64,000 bases of DNA from Owenia fusiformis. Its lineage: Eukaryota > Annelida > Polychaeta > Sabellida > Oweniidae. Below, piece by piece: positions 13,100-24,534 of this stretch. The translations under genes were made by a program, and so were the position numbers. Positions within the stretch are counted from its first letter, which is position 1. Every line of letters begins with the position of its first letter. The notes beneath the pieces are model-generated. The model was not told the DNA's origin. It was given only the letters and a program-made list of their open reading frames with translations, and did no database searches. Where the stretch lies: positions 23,849,740 to 23,913,739 of the forward strand of contig CAIIXF020000010.1 of NCBI GenBank assembly GCA_903813345.2, in the 5' to 3' direction.

Positions 13100-13376
13100 T
13101 CATTTCCTGTTCCCTGTTTCCTAATATGGTATTGAAGGTTCCCTTTTGCCAAATATGGTATTGAGGATTCCACGTTGCCTAATCTGGTATTGAGGATACC
13201 CTGTTGACTAATATGATATTGAGGATTCCCTTTTGCCTAATATGGTATTGAGGATTTCCTGGTGCCTTATATGGTATTGAGGATTCCCTGTTGCCCAATA
13301 TTGTACTATAGATTCCCTTCTGCCTAATATGGTATTGTGGATTCCCTGTTGCCTTATATGGTATTGAGGATCAGTA
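13100..13376. repeat. Degenerate 29-30 bp tandem repeat, about nine copies
   Basis: The unit approximates TTGCCTAATATGGTATTG then AGGATTCCCTG, repeated with substitutions throughout the interval. Confidence 0.9.
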
Positions 13377-14124
13377 GATGAATTATTTTTCAGTTTGCTA
13401 TGTGTTACTTGAATTTGCTTTTGATGTTTTGTTTTAAATTGCCTAAATTGAACACATATTTGTGATTACTTCACACATTATAATAATGCCATTCTGCCAT
13501 GAGATAAGATAAACTCCATCAACTCCCTAGAGTAGCAAATTCAACTGAACAAAACAATTTTTATCAAATCACTTGAATTCAGCATCTTTAAAATTCGAAG
13601 TAATCAAACATTAATTTTTACCAAAATATGGCAGCCATTTTGAATAGTGGCAACATTAAAAATTCCTTTAGAGGCTGAGGTCATATGCCCATAAGGCATC
13701 AGAATATGAGAATTGAACCAAATCTGTCTACCGGTATTTGGCCCAGACAGATGCATGGAGAAAGGTAACAGAAATCAAAGTCACCTTTATGACAGGTTAA
13801 TGAAAACACAAAATGAAATCCTGAGTTTAAGGCGGATATGAAAAAGTCAGTCCACCCTAGTAAGGATCAAACCCAAGATGAGTGCTCTTTATGGTCACCT
13901 TTATAACATATCTTTTTTACAATCTATTTGTGATAGCTGCCTTGAAAAAACCTTTGGAAATAAAAATTTCAAATAATCATGACTATGGAAGCCAGTCAGA
14001 GAAAAGGTCTGTAGTTCCACAGTTTCTCTCACAGTTTATACCTAGCAATATAAAGTAATTGAACATAGTCAAATAGATTATAAATTATATGAAAATGTCT
14101 ACAATTTTCACTATATGAACTTAC
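13377..14124. other. Intron-like sequence with transposon remnant
   Basis: GGCAGCCATTTTGAA near 13630 resembles other repeat fragments in the window (42880, 53810, 54430). No gene was recognised. The first bases left of 14125 form the donor of the adjacent minus-strand exon. Confidence 0.5.
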
Positions 14125-15123
14125 ATTATTATCATCATCAGGTACATCTAAACTTTTAAGGATGGTACATTCCCTGCATGTTCCCTCCTCACAACCTTCA
14201 TGTTTATGACTGCTAGATCGCTGCCTCCAAATATGGGCAGCTCTTGAGGCACTATGTGTAGTGTGTTGAGATGTGGCACTTTCAGTTTCACTGCGATCAC
14301 TTTCAAAACTCTGAGTGTTACAGGATACACTTTGTGAGCTCTCATTGCTAAGTTGACGAACACGTGTTTGGGCAACCTTAAGTCGCCAACGTGCTGCTGA
14401 CCTTGAAGTTGATTCAAATGAATCACTGAATGATCGCTCACTTCCACTTACACTTGTGGTGTCACTATCAAATGATGATTTCTTGGCTTTTCTACGCCAA
14501 TCATATGCTGCACGTCTGGCAGTAGTTTTGTCTTTTTCCTTGTCGCTGCTGGCACCACAAAGTTTCCATTCAACTAATATAGCACCAGCAGTATCAGCAT
14601 CCGACTTGCAATCACTAGAACAAGATTTCCCAGTCTCACTGATAGATGGATTCCTACTCTGTAATATCTGAACAGTTTTGGTTAAAATAGCGATATCATC
14701 ATCTTCACTCGGTGATTTCTCTTTGGTGTTCTCAACTTTGAGGTTTGTTTTAGGTTTGGATGATGTGTCCTTCTTAGGAGTTTTGGATGTTTTAAGGGAT
14801 GGAGGTTTGGATTGTTTTAATTCCTGTTGGGCAAATCGAGTCCAGTTCCAGTCATGACTTCCACGTCTGCTGGTATCATGTGGAGTATTAGGACATATCT
14901 CTAAACCCCTGTCATCACCATCACAATCATCATTATCATAATCTCTATATTTGTGCAAACATCTTTCATTTTCAGATCCACTGAGCTCAGTTAGATCATC
15001 CGTTGTGATATCATAATAGGCTTTAGTTAGGCGTCGTCCTGTACGGCGTTTTTGACGTGATGCAAAACCAGGTATTAGCCATGGCATTACAGGACATAAC
15101 AGAGCACTAGAGTTGGTGCCCAT
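14125..15123 (-). CDS. Large minus-strand exon, possible alternative N-terminal exon of unc-13
   Basis: The exon is 333 codons from ATG at 15123 to a consensus donor (AAT|GTAAGT, GT at 14124-14123), ending in phase 0. The start MGTNSS fits an N-myristoylation motif (Gly2, Ser6) and is followed by a hydrophobic stretch (residues 8-20) and a basic cluster (RQKRRTGRR, 23-31). The body is serine/charge-rich and probably disordered. It contains three copies of a motif of the form R-x-A-A-..-W-R, with tryptophans at 209, 246 and 299. Another tryptophan pair is at 92 and 94. A cysteine-rich stretch (CEEGTCREC) is near 311-319. The strand and donor phase are compatible with the UNC13 exons to the right, and UNC13 genes are known for alternative long N termini. 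An internal exon (acceptor TATATGGTAG just upstream) or an unrelated gene are alternatives. A coding exon is likely; the gene name is not assigned. Confidence 0.7.
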
Positions 15124-16810
15124 TCTACTACCATATAAATGGACTTAGGGATCTGAACTAATCCATGCAAATCAAATTAAATCAATTGCAATGATCTGCT
15201 GATCCATTTAAGTAATGAGAAATCACCATTGTTCTGATTGCTTTCAACTGCTCACTGATATTCACCATACAAAAATATATTACATCCTCTTAGCAAATAG
15301 CACTCTCAGTTATCATACAGAAATTCAGAATTGGGAAGATCCAAGCAGTGAAATATACTGAACATCTTATCTATTGAGAAAAGTAAAAGTTCTTCAATCC
15401 ATAGAAGAGAACCATTTTTATCATCTGTCACATTTTCTGTTTCCTTTTGTATTTAGAATTCCATTATTTGAAAATATAACTAGAAAATATAACTAGCCTG
15501 AGACATTTATTCCTTCTGGAATTTCCATGCTTTAATTGAAGCTTGAGTCTTTAAACGACAGTCTCAGTATCAACATTGTCTATGTATTGCATCAATCCAG
15601 CTGCAATAATTCTAAAACAATTTCTCTAGGCATATAGCCAATGTATCTATACCAGAAACATAGTTACTTGCTTGCCAGAATGTATTCGATATTTACATAT
15701 TTATCAAAGTTATTAAATCCGCAAGGCTGCCATCAATAATAATGATCATACACATACATTATGCAAGTACCCTCCAAAGTTTTCCAAGTGTTCCAAGGAA
15801 ATTCTAGCTGATTTAGTTTGTAAAATCCATGATGAAGTAATTGAATGGAATTCCATTTAAGCCCTGAGTTGTCTCAGTTTGTCTCTTGGCTTTAACATAT
15901 TAAGCAGAGGTATAATAACTAATTAAATGACAGCAGATGATTGTTCTCTCCAATATAATCATCTTTATGACATATTTGTTTAATCAGATGTTGCTGCAAC
16001 TACTACTAGTACTAATTCCTTGACAAAAACATGCCAGTAAATTAATATGTTTCATTAATTGTAGAACCAATTCATATTATTTAGCTGTATGCTGTCATAA
16101 CCAAGTATTGATATCACTTGGACAAGCAAAATATATTCACTATATCAACTGTTGTAATATGTTCTATCCACACAATATGCATTTTTCCCATGCATAACAT
16201 CATTTGGCTAATGTTCCTTCGTGTATACTATCACACCAATGCCTTAACTCAATTGCATCAAGTTTTTCTAGATGTATTACATTATGTGTATACATGGTTC
16301 AATCTGTCTCTTTTAATTACACCAGGATTGATTTTGTGCATAGATATCTTGTAGTGTTCTAGCATATGCAACCACCAATAGTTCAATAGTTTCAAACAAC
16401 ATTTTAGTGAACTCATAGTAGCCTTTTCTCAAGCAAACAAACCTTATTTGATTACTAAAATAATCATCTCCTGTCTGATTAAAGCCCTGTAACTGATAAT
16501 TATATAGCTGTGTCGTGTCTATTATCATGGAGAAACATTTCTTGAATGGTAAGTAAAGCTTTCGCAAAGTGCTGCCTCCAGTGCCAATTTGGGAGAATTC
16601 ATAATTTCATTCTTGACAGGTTTGTCACTTCCTAGGATCCAATCAATCAAGCTGGACTTGGGCTAAAATATTCATGATGCATATAAATACAGGATATTAT
16701 ATGCATGTTGGAGTTAACAGCCCTCGTTCATGTAATATCTGCTTGAATGGTAGACTCACCTCAAGAGCTCTCTATCCTGTTGAAAGCTTGCTATGGGACT
16801 ATTGCACCCC
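15124..16810. other. AT-rich stretch without a recognised gene
   Basis: A minus-strand donor-like site (TTGAG|GTGAGT, about 16756-16763) was seen, but the short frame before it is not convincing. Confidence 0.55.
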
Positions 16811-16914
16811 AAAAGCTTATGCCTAACTAAATAAACATTCTAGTCATCTATAAGTATAATAAAAAAAAAGCTTATGCCTAACTAAATAAACATTCTAGTC
16901 ATCTATAAGTATAA
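16811..16914. repeat. Tandem duplication of about 56 bp
   Basis: AAAAGCTTATGCCTAACTAA, with the next 28 bases, occurs at 16811 and again at about 16866, separated by an A-run. Confidence 0.9.
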
Positions 16915-17285
16915 AAAAATATGTTGTATATGATCAGCCAGGCGTGAATCATGAGTAATAGACTATGATTAATTCTCTCCCTAAGTACACAGAGTTGTAT
17001 GGTTTTACACAACATGATTATAACATTACATATAAAGAGTCATGTGGGAATAGCTCTGTCAGACATCCGCACACAAAGGATTGCTATAATACACAGAACA
17101 AAGCTATATATGAATACATCCTGGTGAACATAGATGTCATCTGACATCTCATGACCTCCATTATGAAAATATAGTCCCCAGACCAACTGACACAAAAGGG
17201 AGAATTTAACAACAATAAATACAATATCAGCATATATTTCAATGTGTTAATGGCTACCTAGCTTCCATTGTTGCTCACCATTTAG

Positions 17286-17320
17286 TATAAAAGGGCCGAT
17301 CCCGGAACGATACTCAAGGG
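17286..17320 (+). promoter_or_regulatory. Candidate TATA promoter
   Basis: TATAAAAGGGCC begins at 17286, a close match to a strong TATA box. A TCA initiator-like site lies about 30 bases downstream (A at 17316) in a locally GC-richer stretch. No downstream exon has been recognised with confidence, so use of this promoter is unproven. Confidence 0.4.
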
Positions 17321-17799
17321 TTCACAGGCTTGATTTGGGGATTCTAAGTGTGATTATTGACTATCGTTAAATATGTTTGTGCCAACCTGCAGCTAAATGA
17401 TTTTTATAAGTGTTAGAACCTACAGCTTTGAGGGCAGTTATCGAAGCATTCATCAATACAGGAATATTCACTGCAGTAATGTTATGAAAATCTACATCAA
17501 TAAATCCATCTTTCCCAATGTATTCAAACCATGTAGTATAAATTGACTGATAATAGAACTCCATTTAAGTGTGAATTGGTGTTGGATAAGTGTTATCAAG
17601 GGTGATCTCTAGATGAAGCATAACCACAGCACTGATAGCAATATCTATAAGAGTCAAAACAGATAATGGGACATACAAAGCTCATGAATTATTAACTCTT
17701 ACCGTATTCTCTCCAATGAATGCACAGTGCGTTTACCAAATTCTCCTGAAGGAGATGTCTCAAATGACAAATTCCCCGGGGATTTCTTAAAAAAAAATT

Positions 17800-18342
17800 G
17801 GGCGATAATAGGGTGTTTCATGACTTTCCTCTTTAAAACTGGACTTAATCCAACTAGACAACATATTATCATATCTTGATGTTTTCCTCATGCATTTATC
17901 GATCTGCTGAATGTGTTTCCATGGTTGAATTGACATATATGCATCAATATTGATGATAAACATCCACTCCAACTGCTCTGAGCAGGCGCCATTTTGGAAT
18001 TGACGCTGATACCCGAGTCAAAATACAAATGCTTCTTGTACCTGAATGGTCTTCATAATCGGTGAAAATATGTTTTATATCCATATAATACTGCTAAACG
18101 TTTATAAAGGATTGAATATTTGTTTGTGTGAAAAGGCACAAGAAATATTATAGATCGGAACTCCCATGATGCACTGTGGGCATTGCGAGTATTAGTAATG
18201 GCGACGGGTCAGAATTGACATTCATTATAGCTTTTAACTTTTCACTTTAACGTTATCATGAACATAGTTCATAACAGCATTATGCACACAAATCGCTCTA
18301 TCGATGGCGGTAAGTGTATTCAATATTACCCTATTATCGCCC
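17800..18342. promoter_or_regulatory. CpG-rich, possibly bidirectional promoter flanked by 15-bp inverted repeats
   Basis: CpG density rises sharply between about 17975 and 18350 compared with the surroundings. A ZNF143/STAF-like site (CTCCCATGATGCACTGTGGG, 18161-18180) lies centrally. On plus, ATGGCG at 18304 is followed directly by the consensus donor GTAAGT. On minus, ATGGCGCC starts at 17992. GGGCGATAATAGGGT at 17800-17814 is repeated in exact inverse orientation at 18328-18342, with no obvious target-site duplication. The segment could be a genuine TATA-less divergent promoter or a MITE that carries promoter-like sequence. Confidence 0.45.
18183..18309 (+). other. Candidate plus-strand first exon ending in Met-Ala
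   Basis: A short upstream frame starts at 18198 (ATGGCGACGGGT, stop after six codons). A second ATGGCG at 18304-18309 is followed at once by GTAAGT, so a coding start could be split after two codons, in phase 0. The next exon is not identified. The plus-strand exon at 21963 has a different start phase and cannot follow directly. Confidence 0.3.
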
Positions 18343-19371
18343 GCTCGAATAAATGATATTTTTCTAGATTTTTGTTTTACAAGTTGCAAGTCTTTCTTGG
18401 AAAAGTCAGGTGTGTCTTTATTGGAGTGTGTTCGTCTATTAGAGATAATACTGTAGCCTAAATAACATCATTTCTTGAACAATTATGCTTTCTCACTTTC
18501 CTCTTTGATATGTTTAAAAATATTTACGATTCATATTTGGTAATGCTAAAAAACATAAAACTAATATATCTAGCATAAATATAATGGTGCTAATTTAGAA
18601 CAGAGGAATAAAAGTGGAATAATCAAAAACAATGTAATCAGTCATGCAGTCAATGCTACAAATTGTGAGTAACTACTACAACAACAGAGACCTTTTTTAA
18701 ATTCTAGAGTCAAACAGGGGAGCATTAACATCAGCAGACAACATTTCAACACGACTACATCTGAACATTTCTACAAATGTTACATGTCAAACTAAAAAGT
18801 CATTTGTAATGATCTATAATCCTTTCCACTCCGACTAAATGAGGATAATTAAGAGAATATCAAACCCATTCATTAGAGCATTTCTACATTCAAGCATGCA
18901 ATCCACAAACTGATCAGAGACCCTAGCAAAGGTAAAGGTATGATCGCAGCCTTTGATAGATCAATGGACAGGATTATTTAAATGATGGCTAACCACATAC
19001 GGATGCATATAATAATAATGAATAAAAAGACAATCAACAATTCAAACAAAAGATGGTTCTATTCATGTTAGAATGACATTAGTGCAGATATATCAAATTT
19101 CAACCACAATTGATGTTTGAAACATACATGAAGAATAAATGTCACAATGACCAGGACATATTCGATTAGTAATACATGTATATACTTAGATCAATGTTAC
19201 ATTTATTATTCTATTTTTCTCTCATTTAGAGAATAAATGACAAGATCTCTTTCTTCATAAAAACTTAATGTATTTCAAAGATTCATTCAATTCTGACAGT
19301 AGATCTTGTTTTTGTGGTCTTTAATCAAAATAGTGCAAGGTCAAAGACAATATAGTAATTTGAAGAAAACT
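18343..19371. other. AT-rich stretch without a recognised gene
   Basis: No splice-bounded open frame of interest was seen. Confidence 0.55.
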
Positions 19372-19587
19372 TCAAATCTCCATGGCAAAGGTAACATAAT
19401 AAAAATTGGTTTTAAGATCACCATAGTAATAATTACTCGATCCTAGTCCATCCTTTTTGGGAAGCTCAACAATTTTAATACCAGGCTGGGAAGGGAGCTC
19501 TGTATTTTTGCATATGAGTTGAACTTCAGATGCCCCTGTATGGTGTTTCCCTATTGTAGAAAGCCTTATCCATGTTATCCCACAAGA
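19372..19587 (-). CDS. Candidate minus-strand exon of unknown gene
   Basis: A good acceptor (AAATCTCTTTTGTGTGGTAG) precedes an open frame starting at 19587, with an in-frame stop exactly at the acceptor. The translation reads protein-like: GITWIRLSTIGKHHTGASEV, then a lysine-rich part containing PGIKIVELPKKDGLGSS. The frame runs 71 codons to TGA at 19372-19374. A weak donor (CGA|GTAATT, exon end 19437) could end it earlier. No family is recognised. The strand matches the unc-13 exons, so it could be an internal exon of the same transcript or of a nested gene. Confidence 0.35.
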   Translation of the reverse strand, partial: SCGITWIRLSTIGKHHTGASEVQLICKNTELPSQPGIKIVELPKKDGLGSSNYYYGDLKTNFYYVTFAMEI

Positions 19588-20787
19588 CTACCACACAAAA
19601 GAGATTTAACACAATATGCTGATGAATGATGTAAGTGAGGCTTTATCCAATAGAGCAGATACATATATAAGGAATACTTCAAAGATAACAATTTCCACAA
19701 TTCCTGCCGATCTATGGTGGAATATTATAAAACAGAAACATCAAAAAGCACATACTGTAGTTAGTCAATATCGTAAACTTTCACTACAGCTTTTGTATCA
19801 ATAGATTGATTTTTGATCCATTTTGTTGTTCAAACCTAATTTTTTAAGTTACCCTGGAGTTGGATTGTTTTATGTTTCCATGGCGCCAAGGCATTTTGAC
19901 CGATGTAAGGTTCATTAACAGCGAAATGACTTAAACAATATAATCAAGATTTATAGTAGCTGGTGTTGCATAACCCAGAGCTTTGATTAGTTAGCTTGAC
20001 AACTTGATTGATATAAAGAGGCTTTTTGACTCAATTTAATTGACCATAAAAATGTAAAGGATTTATTTGACATTCATAAGGTGTATTTTACCAGTCGTTT
20101 ATGAGGCATATTTTCTCAGTATTTTACAATGTATAATATTGTTTATGGTATACTAGACTAGTTTTATCCCATATTGCCACATCTTATTAGTGAATCAAGA
20201 TGTTTCAGAGAGAGAGAAGAAAAACTCCAAATTACATGTAGTCCAACAGGAAGCAATGAAATATATATGAACTATAAAAGCAACAATGTTGCATCTTTTA
20301 ATGAGATGTGTATGCATATATGTAATTTTTACTTCTCAGCAATGCCTAAAAAATGGTTTTCATTTTATCAATCTTTCATGTCTATTTAATGTCTTTGAAC
20401 AATGATAATTTTACAAGACAGTCCTTCATAACAATAATACAATAATCAATTATAACCCAAGGCATTAAATGATATCAGGTCATGTAGTTACGGAATACTG
20501 GAAATTAATTAAAATGTTTCATGTTTTCAAATTATTGTGCCAACTATATTATTTTTTACTTCTACTATAGTTTGTCCTCAGAGAAAATTCAATCTTGAAG
20601 AACAAGCCTAATACTGGTAATACTGGTAGTTGCAAAAGATCAGTTATATATTTCACATTCATTATCTGTCTACTCGACTGCCAAAACAGATTTTCATTTT
20701 AAATTCCTCATTTCTTTCCATCTATTCTACTATTGTTGTTTTTTAACTGGATATCCACTATGGGTTGAGAATTGTACTCCTATTACC
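19588..20787. other. AT-rich stretch without a recognised gene
   Basis: Nothing beyond chance-length open frames was seen. Confidence 0.55.
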
Positions 20788-20873
20788 CCCAGATGTTCCC
20801 ATTCTATGTCCCCATGGTTCCCATTCTATGTCCCCATGGTTCCCATTCTATGTCCCATGGATTCTACTATTAA
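20788..20873. repeat. 22-bp tandem repeat, three copies
   Basis: GTTCCCATTCTATGTCCCCA is repeated in tandem; the last copy is slightly shortened. Confidence 0.9.
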
Positions 20874-21962
20874 GTCAACTCTAATAGTTGAACATCATAC
20901 AACGGTCAATTGAGATCCAAAATAACTTATATTCCATAGCTCCTAGGATCCCGTGTCTGCGGCACATATATAATTTTGCATAATTTTGAAGTTCTGCAAA
21001 TGCTACATAAATTATTGATCAGCAGATAAATTGCTCAAAGAATACCTCACCTGATGTTCCACTGTTTCATCAAATCTATAATAAGTCTAAACTTAACAAA
21101 GAACTCTTGAAAAGTTAAAGAGAGAATCAGATATAGCGAGCAGGCTAAACAAAAAATTGTTTCAGTTTTAGAATATTTTTGGCTCATGTCATTCCTTGTT
21201 AGTCTATTTTCTAAAAATCACAAAAGTGCATACTTTATTCCAGGAAAATTTAAGATTTTTACAATAATGTACTATTTTTCTATAAGAATGGTTACCATTC
21301 TTATTATTTGGGAGAATTTAAACATTTTTGACCCATTTTTGCACTTTGAATCATTAATAACTTCACCAATTTATAACATATTGTGAATCTTTTCGGAGAT
21401 ATTGTATTTGATAGTGTAAGGAATAGATTGGTATGTCAATTATACATGTTGCTTGTAATTTTGTCACCCCCTATAGATCAGATTCTGCCTTTAAAACTCT
21501 AATTTGGTGAGATCGCGCATAAAAAAGGTTTGGCCCCTGGTGTAGAACATAATCTTAACTCACTTTGGCATCATGTTGAAGTCTTTGCTTCTTTACTTTG
21601 TTTATTATCTAGTAAAATCAAGATGTGACTACATTTCATTTTATAAATCAGACGTGAAGAATTAGAAGCATCCATATTTTTAAGAAATAAAAGCCTTGTT
21701 AAAATTGTGATAGCACTTGACGCAATCATATCCAATCGTACTATCTGAAAATGAAATCATTTAAATTTCTTTGAGTTTTGTCAATTTCCGACAGGTTCTC
21801 CGAACTTAAATCATGAATAAGTATGCCAAACACAAATGTGGCCCATGCTGCAACACAGGTAGAGGCCAAAGAGAGTGCAAAAGACTATCCAAAAGACACT
21901 CACGAGGATAGTGGCAAACCTTTTTAAAATTGTTAACCTAAAATATAGCTTTGGTTTGACAG
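20874..21962. other. AT-rich stretch without a recognised gene
   Basis: Near 21812 there is a short cysteine-rich frame (MNKYAKHKCGPCCNTG) followed by a CAG|GTAGAG donor-like site. On its own this is too short to call. Confidence 0.5.
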
Positions 21963-22063
21963 AAGTTGATTTAACTAGCATTGATGTGCATAGTCCAGCA
22001 GAGGCTGATGCAAAGAGGTCTTCTTGGATTGATATATGGGAAAAGAAGCTAATGGTTCTCCAG
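21963..22063 (+). CDS. Candidate plus-strand internal exon
   Basis: The acceptor GCTTTGGTTTGACAG and donor CTCCAG|GTGAAA bound a 101-nt segment that enters with two codon bases and leaves in phase 0. The translation contains IDVHSPAEADAKRSSW and ends WEKKLMVLQ, acidic and basic with two tryptophans. I do not recognise the family. No neighbouring exon of matching phase has been found, and it lies on the strand opposite to unc-13, which would make it part of a nested or separate gene. Confidence 0.35.
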
Positions 22064-22160
22064 GTGAAAATCAATTGCCAGTTGACATGCTACAGTACAT
22101 TCCAAATGAGACAATCAGCGATATCTGAATGATTAATTCAAGTTTTCATCATCACTCGTC

Positions 22161-22586
22161 TTTCATCATGTAACACTGTTCAACACTGACACTATCTATG
22201 AACACTTTCATCATGTAACACTGTTCAACACTGACACTATCTATGAACACTTTCATCATGTAACACTGTTCAACACTGACATTATCTATGAACACTTTCA
22301 TCATGTAACACTGTTCAACACTGACACTATCTATGAACACTTTCATCATGTAACACTGTTCAACACTGACACTATCTATGAACACTTTCATCATGTAACA
22401 CTGTTCAACACTGACACTATCTATGAACACTTTCATCATGTAAACACTGTTCAACACTGACACTATCTATGAACACTTTCATCATGTAACACTGTTCAAC
22501 ACTGACACTATCTATGAACACTTTCATCATGTAAACACTGTTCAACACTGACACTATCTATGAACACTTTCATCATGTAACACTGT
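22161..22586. repeat. 45-bp minisatellite, about nine copies
   Basis: The unit contains TTTCATCATGTAACACTGTT and CAACACTGACACTATCTATG. Copies are almost identical; two carry an extra A (TAAACACTG). Because 45 is a multiple of three, the minus strand is open across most copies as a repeated 15-residue unit. This is a by-product of period length. Confidence 0.95.
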
Positions 22587-23142
22587 CAAATGATCTATAA
22601 CTAATGAATAGCACATTACATGATTTAACCATATTAGCAATTGAGAACAGCATGTGCCCTCTCATAAAACAATGAGAGAAAATCTCACTTTTATTCTGTA
22701 GAGAAACACCTTCAAGTTGATTAATGAAATGGCACAGTAAACAGAGGATTAGTGTAAATTAGCTCATGATTCTTCTTGGAGTTCTCATGATTGCTTTTAG
22801 AGTTGATTAACAGACTAATGAATCTATCATTCTTTGTGCATTACCAAGATGACATTGAAAACATTATATATCTCTGCCTTTTAAGGTCAGGATGCATGTT
22901 TGGAATTTTGCTGCAACCCTCAATAGGGTCACATGTTATTTTTCAAATGTGAATCACTCCTTCCCCACAATGTCTACATCTCTCACTTTTGCATAATGAG
23001 TGCACTAATGTACCTAGAAAAGAATGTAAAGAAGAATGTTTTGATAAAATGTATAAATAAAGGAACAATGGTCCTGTGCTCACACAGTTTGGAACCTTCA
23101 GAAAACCTGCATAAAATGAATGTGGATATTTGTGCAGCCAAT

Positions 23143-23215
23143 ATTGACAGACAGACGGACGGACGAACCAACGGATGGACGCCTGGTCGACCCCATAGGC
23201 TCACTGTGTGAACCA
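23143..23215 (+). repeat. GACA/GGAC microsatellite tail of a transposon
   Basis: GACAGACAGACGGACGGACG is followed by degenerate GGAC units, then CCATAGGCTCACTGTGTGAA. A similar tail with ATAGCTCACC follows at 61672-61712. Such tails typify non-autonomous elements in marine invertebrates. Confidence 0.6.
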
Positions 23216-24174
23216 AAAATGACTCCTCAACACATCTCTCGTCATTGTTGTCTCTTAAAGTGTAACTATCCCAATATTGCACACCATTTTGTTTACAACA
23301 ATGACACAGAAAAACAAAAAGTAAAACAATTCATTGCTTCATTGATTGCTCAAATCCTTTTCTTCTAAATTCCCAATTCATCAATATAACCGTATGAAAA
23401 CAACTGAGCGGTAACATGGTAGCCAGTAAGGTAGGTGGAGGTGATTAGAAATCGAGGCATGTAGATGTCATTTATTGGAATGTGTGCTGGAATGTAAGCC
23501 AGGAGAGGAAGTAATTTGATTGGAAATATAAGGATTACCGCAGGGGGTTAAACTACACTGTCTCTCTGAAGAACCTGATAGAAAACATGTCTTAATTGTC
23601 GTAATAAGAAACAAGAGTGTTATGTATGAATGTGCCAATTGCCAAAGGTGTCATATATCTGAAGGACCAGACAGAACAAAGACTCCTCCCTAAGACATAG
23701 GTTATCTCGACATGAGCAGAAAATCATTAATTTTTCCACTTTCAAATAATAAATTATCTAATAAGTGGTTCCAGATATTGGGACTGTCCCATAGTAAGAA
23801 AGCTAAAAACGTATTCCTGTACACAAAGTATTTATTAATTTCTGACAATTCTTTGCAAATTCAATTGATCCCTAAATACTCATTAACAAAACAGAGTAAT
23901 TTTCATTGTTCAAATCCAGGTCTTTAACACATGGTCCACTCTTCTTCCAAGGACTTTTCTGTGTTCCCTAAATAAAGACAAAAGTTTTTGTTGCCCTAGT
24001 ATTTTCAAAAGTTTCATTAGCAGTTAGTGTTTCACTTACACACTTCAAACAATGCACACCAGCAGGAAATCTACTAAAAATATCCTCTGATGTGTCAAAG
24101 TCTTCTGGTAAATGTCTCTAATTTCCAGGTAGTAAATATACTAATATCCTATGATGTTCATCAGTTTCAGTGGT

Positions 24175-24400
24175 TCAATTTTGGAATGTAAGAAAAAATA
24201 TAAGAAAAAATATTGCACTTTTGTGATTTTATAGCATGGGGTCTATGGGGAATCTCCCCGACCTAGAAGTTACATTTTCAAAGAAAACTAAATTTTCAAA
24301 GTTGATGAACACTTTTTAAAAACACATTTCTTGATGTAATTTTACATGTAGATTTCAATTATGATATCATGTTGGTAATCAAAAGTATTTCTACTTGATC
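24175..24400 (+). repeat. Dispersed repeat, inverse copy at 48600-48720
   Basis: GCATGGGGTCTATGGGGAAT with flanking TTTTATA and CTCCCC matches the reverse complement of 48660-48690. The homology extends to AATATGATATCAT-like sequence on the far side. Confidence 0.7.
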
Positions 24401-24459
24401 TAGTTTATTGTTTTTGGTTTACTATAAGTGTGTAATGGATACACCATTCATTTAGTAAA

Positions 24460-24534
24460 GTGTCAGTAAAACACCTCCTAAATGAAAGGAGTGCCAGTAA
24501 AACACCTCCTAAATGAAAGGAGTGCCAGTATCCC
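24460..24534. repeat. 33-bp tandem duplication
   Basis: GTCAGTAAAACACCTCCTAA with AATGAAAGGAGTGCCAG occurs twice, with a third partial start. Confidence 0.9.

Noticed and set aside
17367-17564. 65-codon minus ORF beginning MEFYYQS
   Set aside because: Chance-length at this base composition; no acceptor/donor pair and no recognised family.
22152-22463. 103-codon minus-strand ORF with a perfect 15-residue repeat
   Set aside because: It results from the 45-bp minisatellite period; later units carry frame-breaking insertions.
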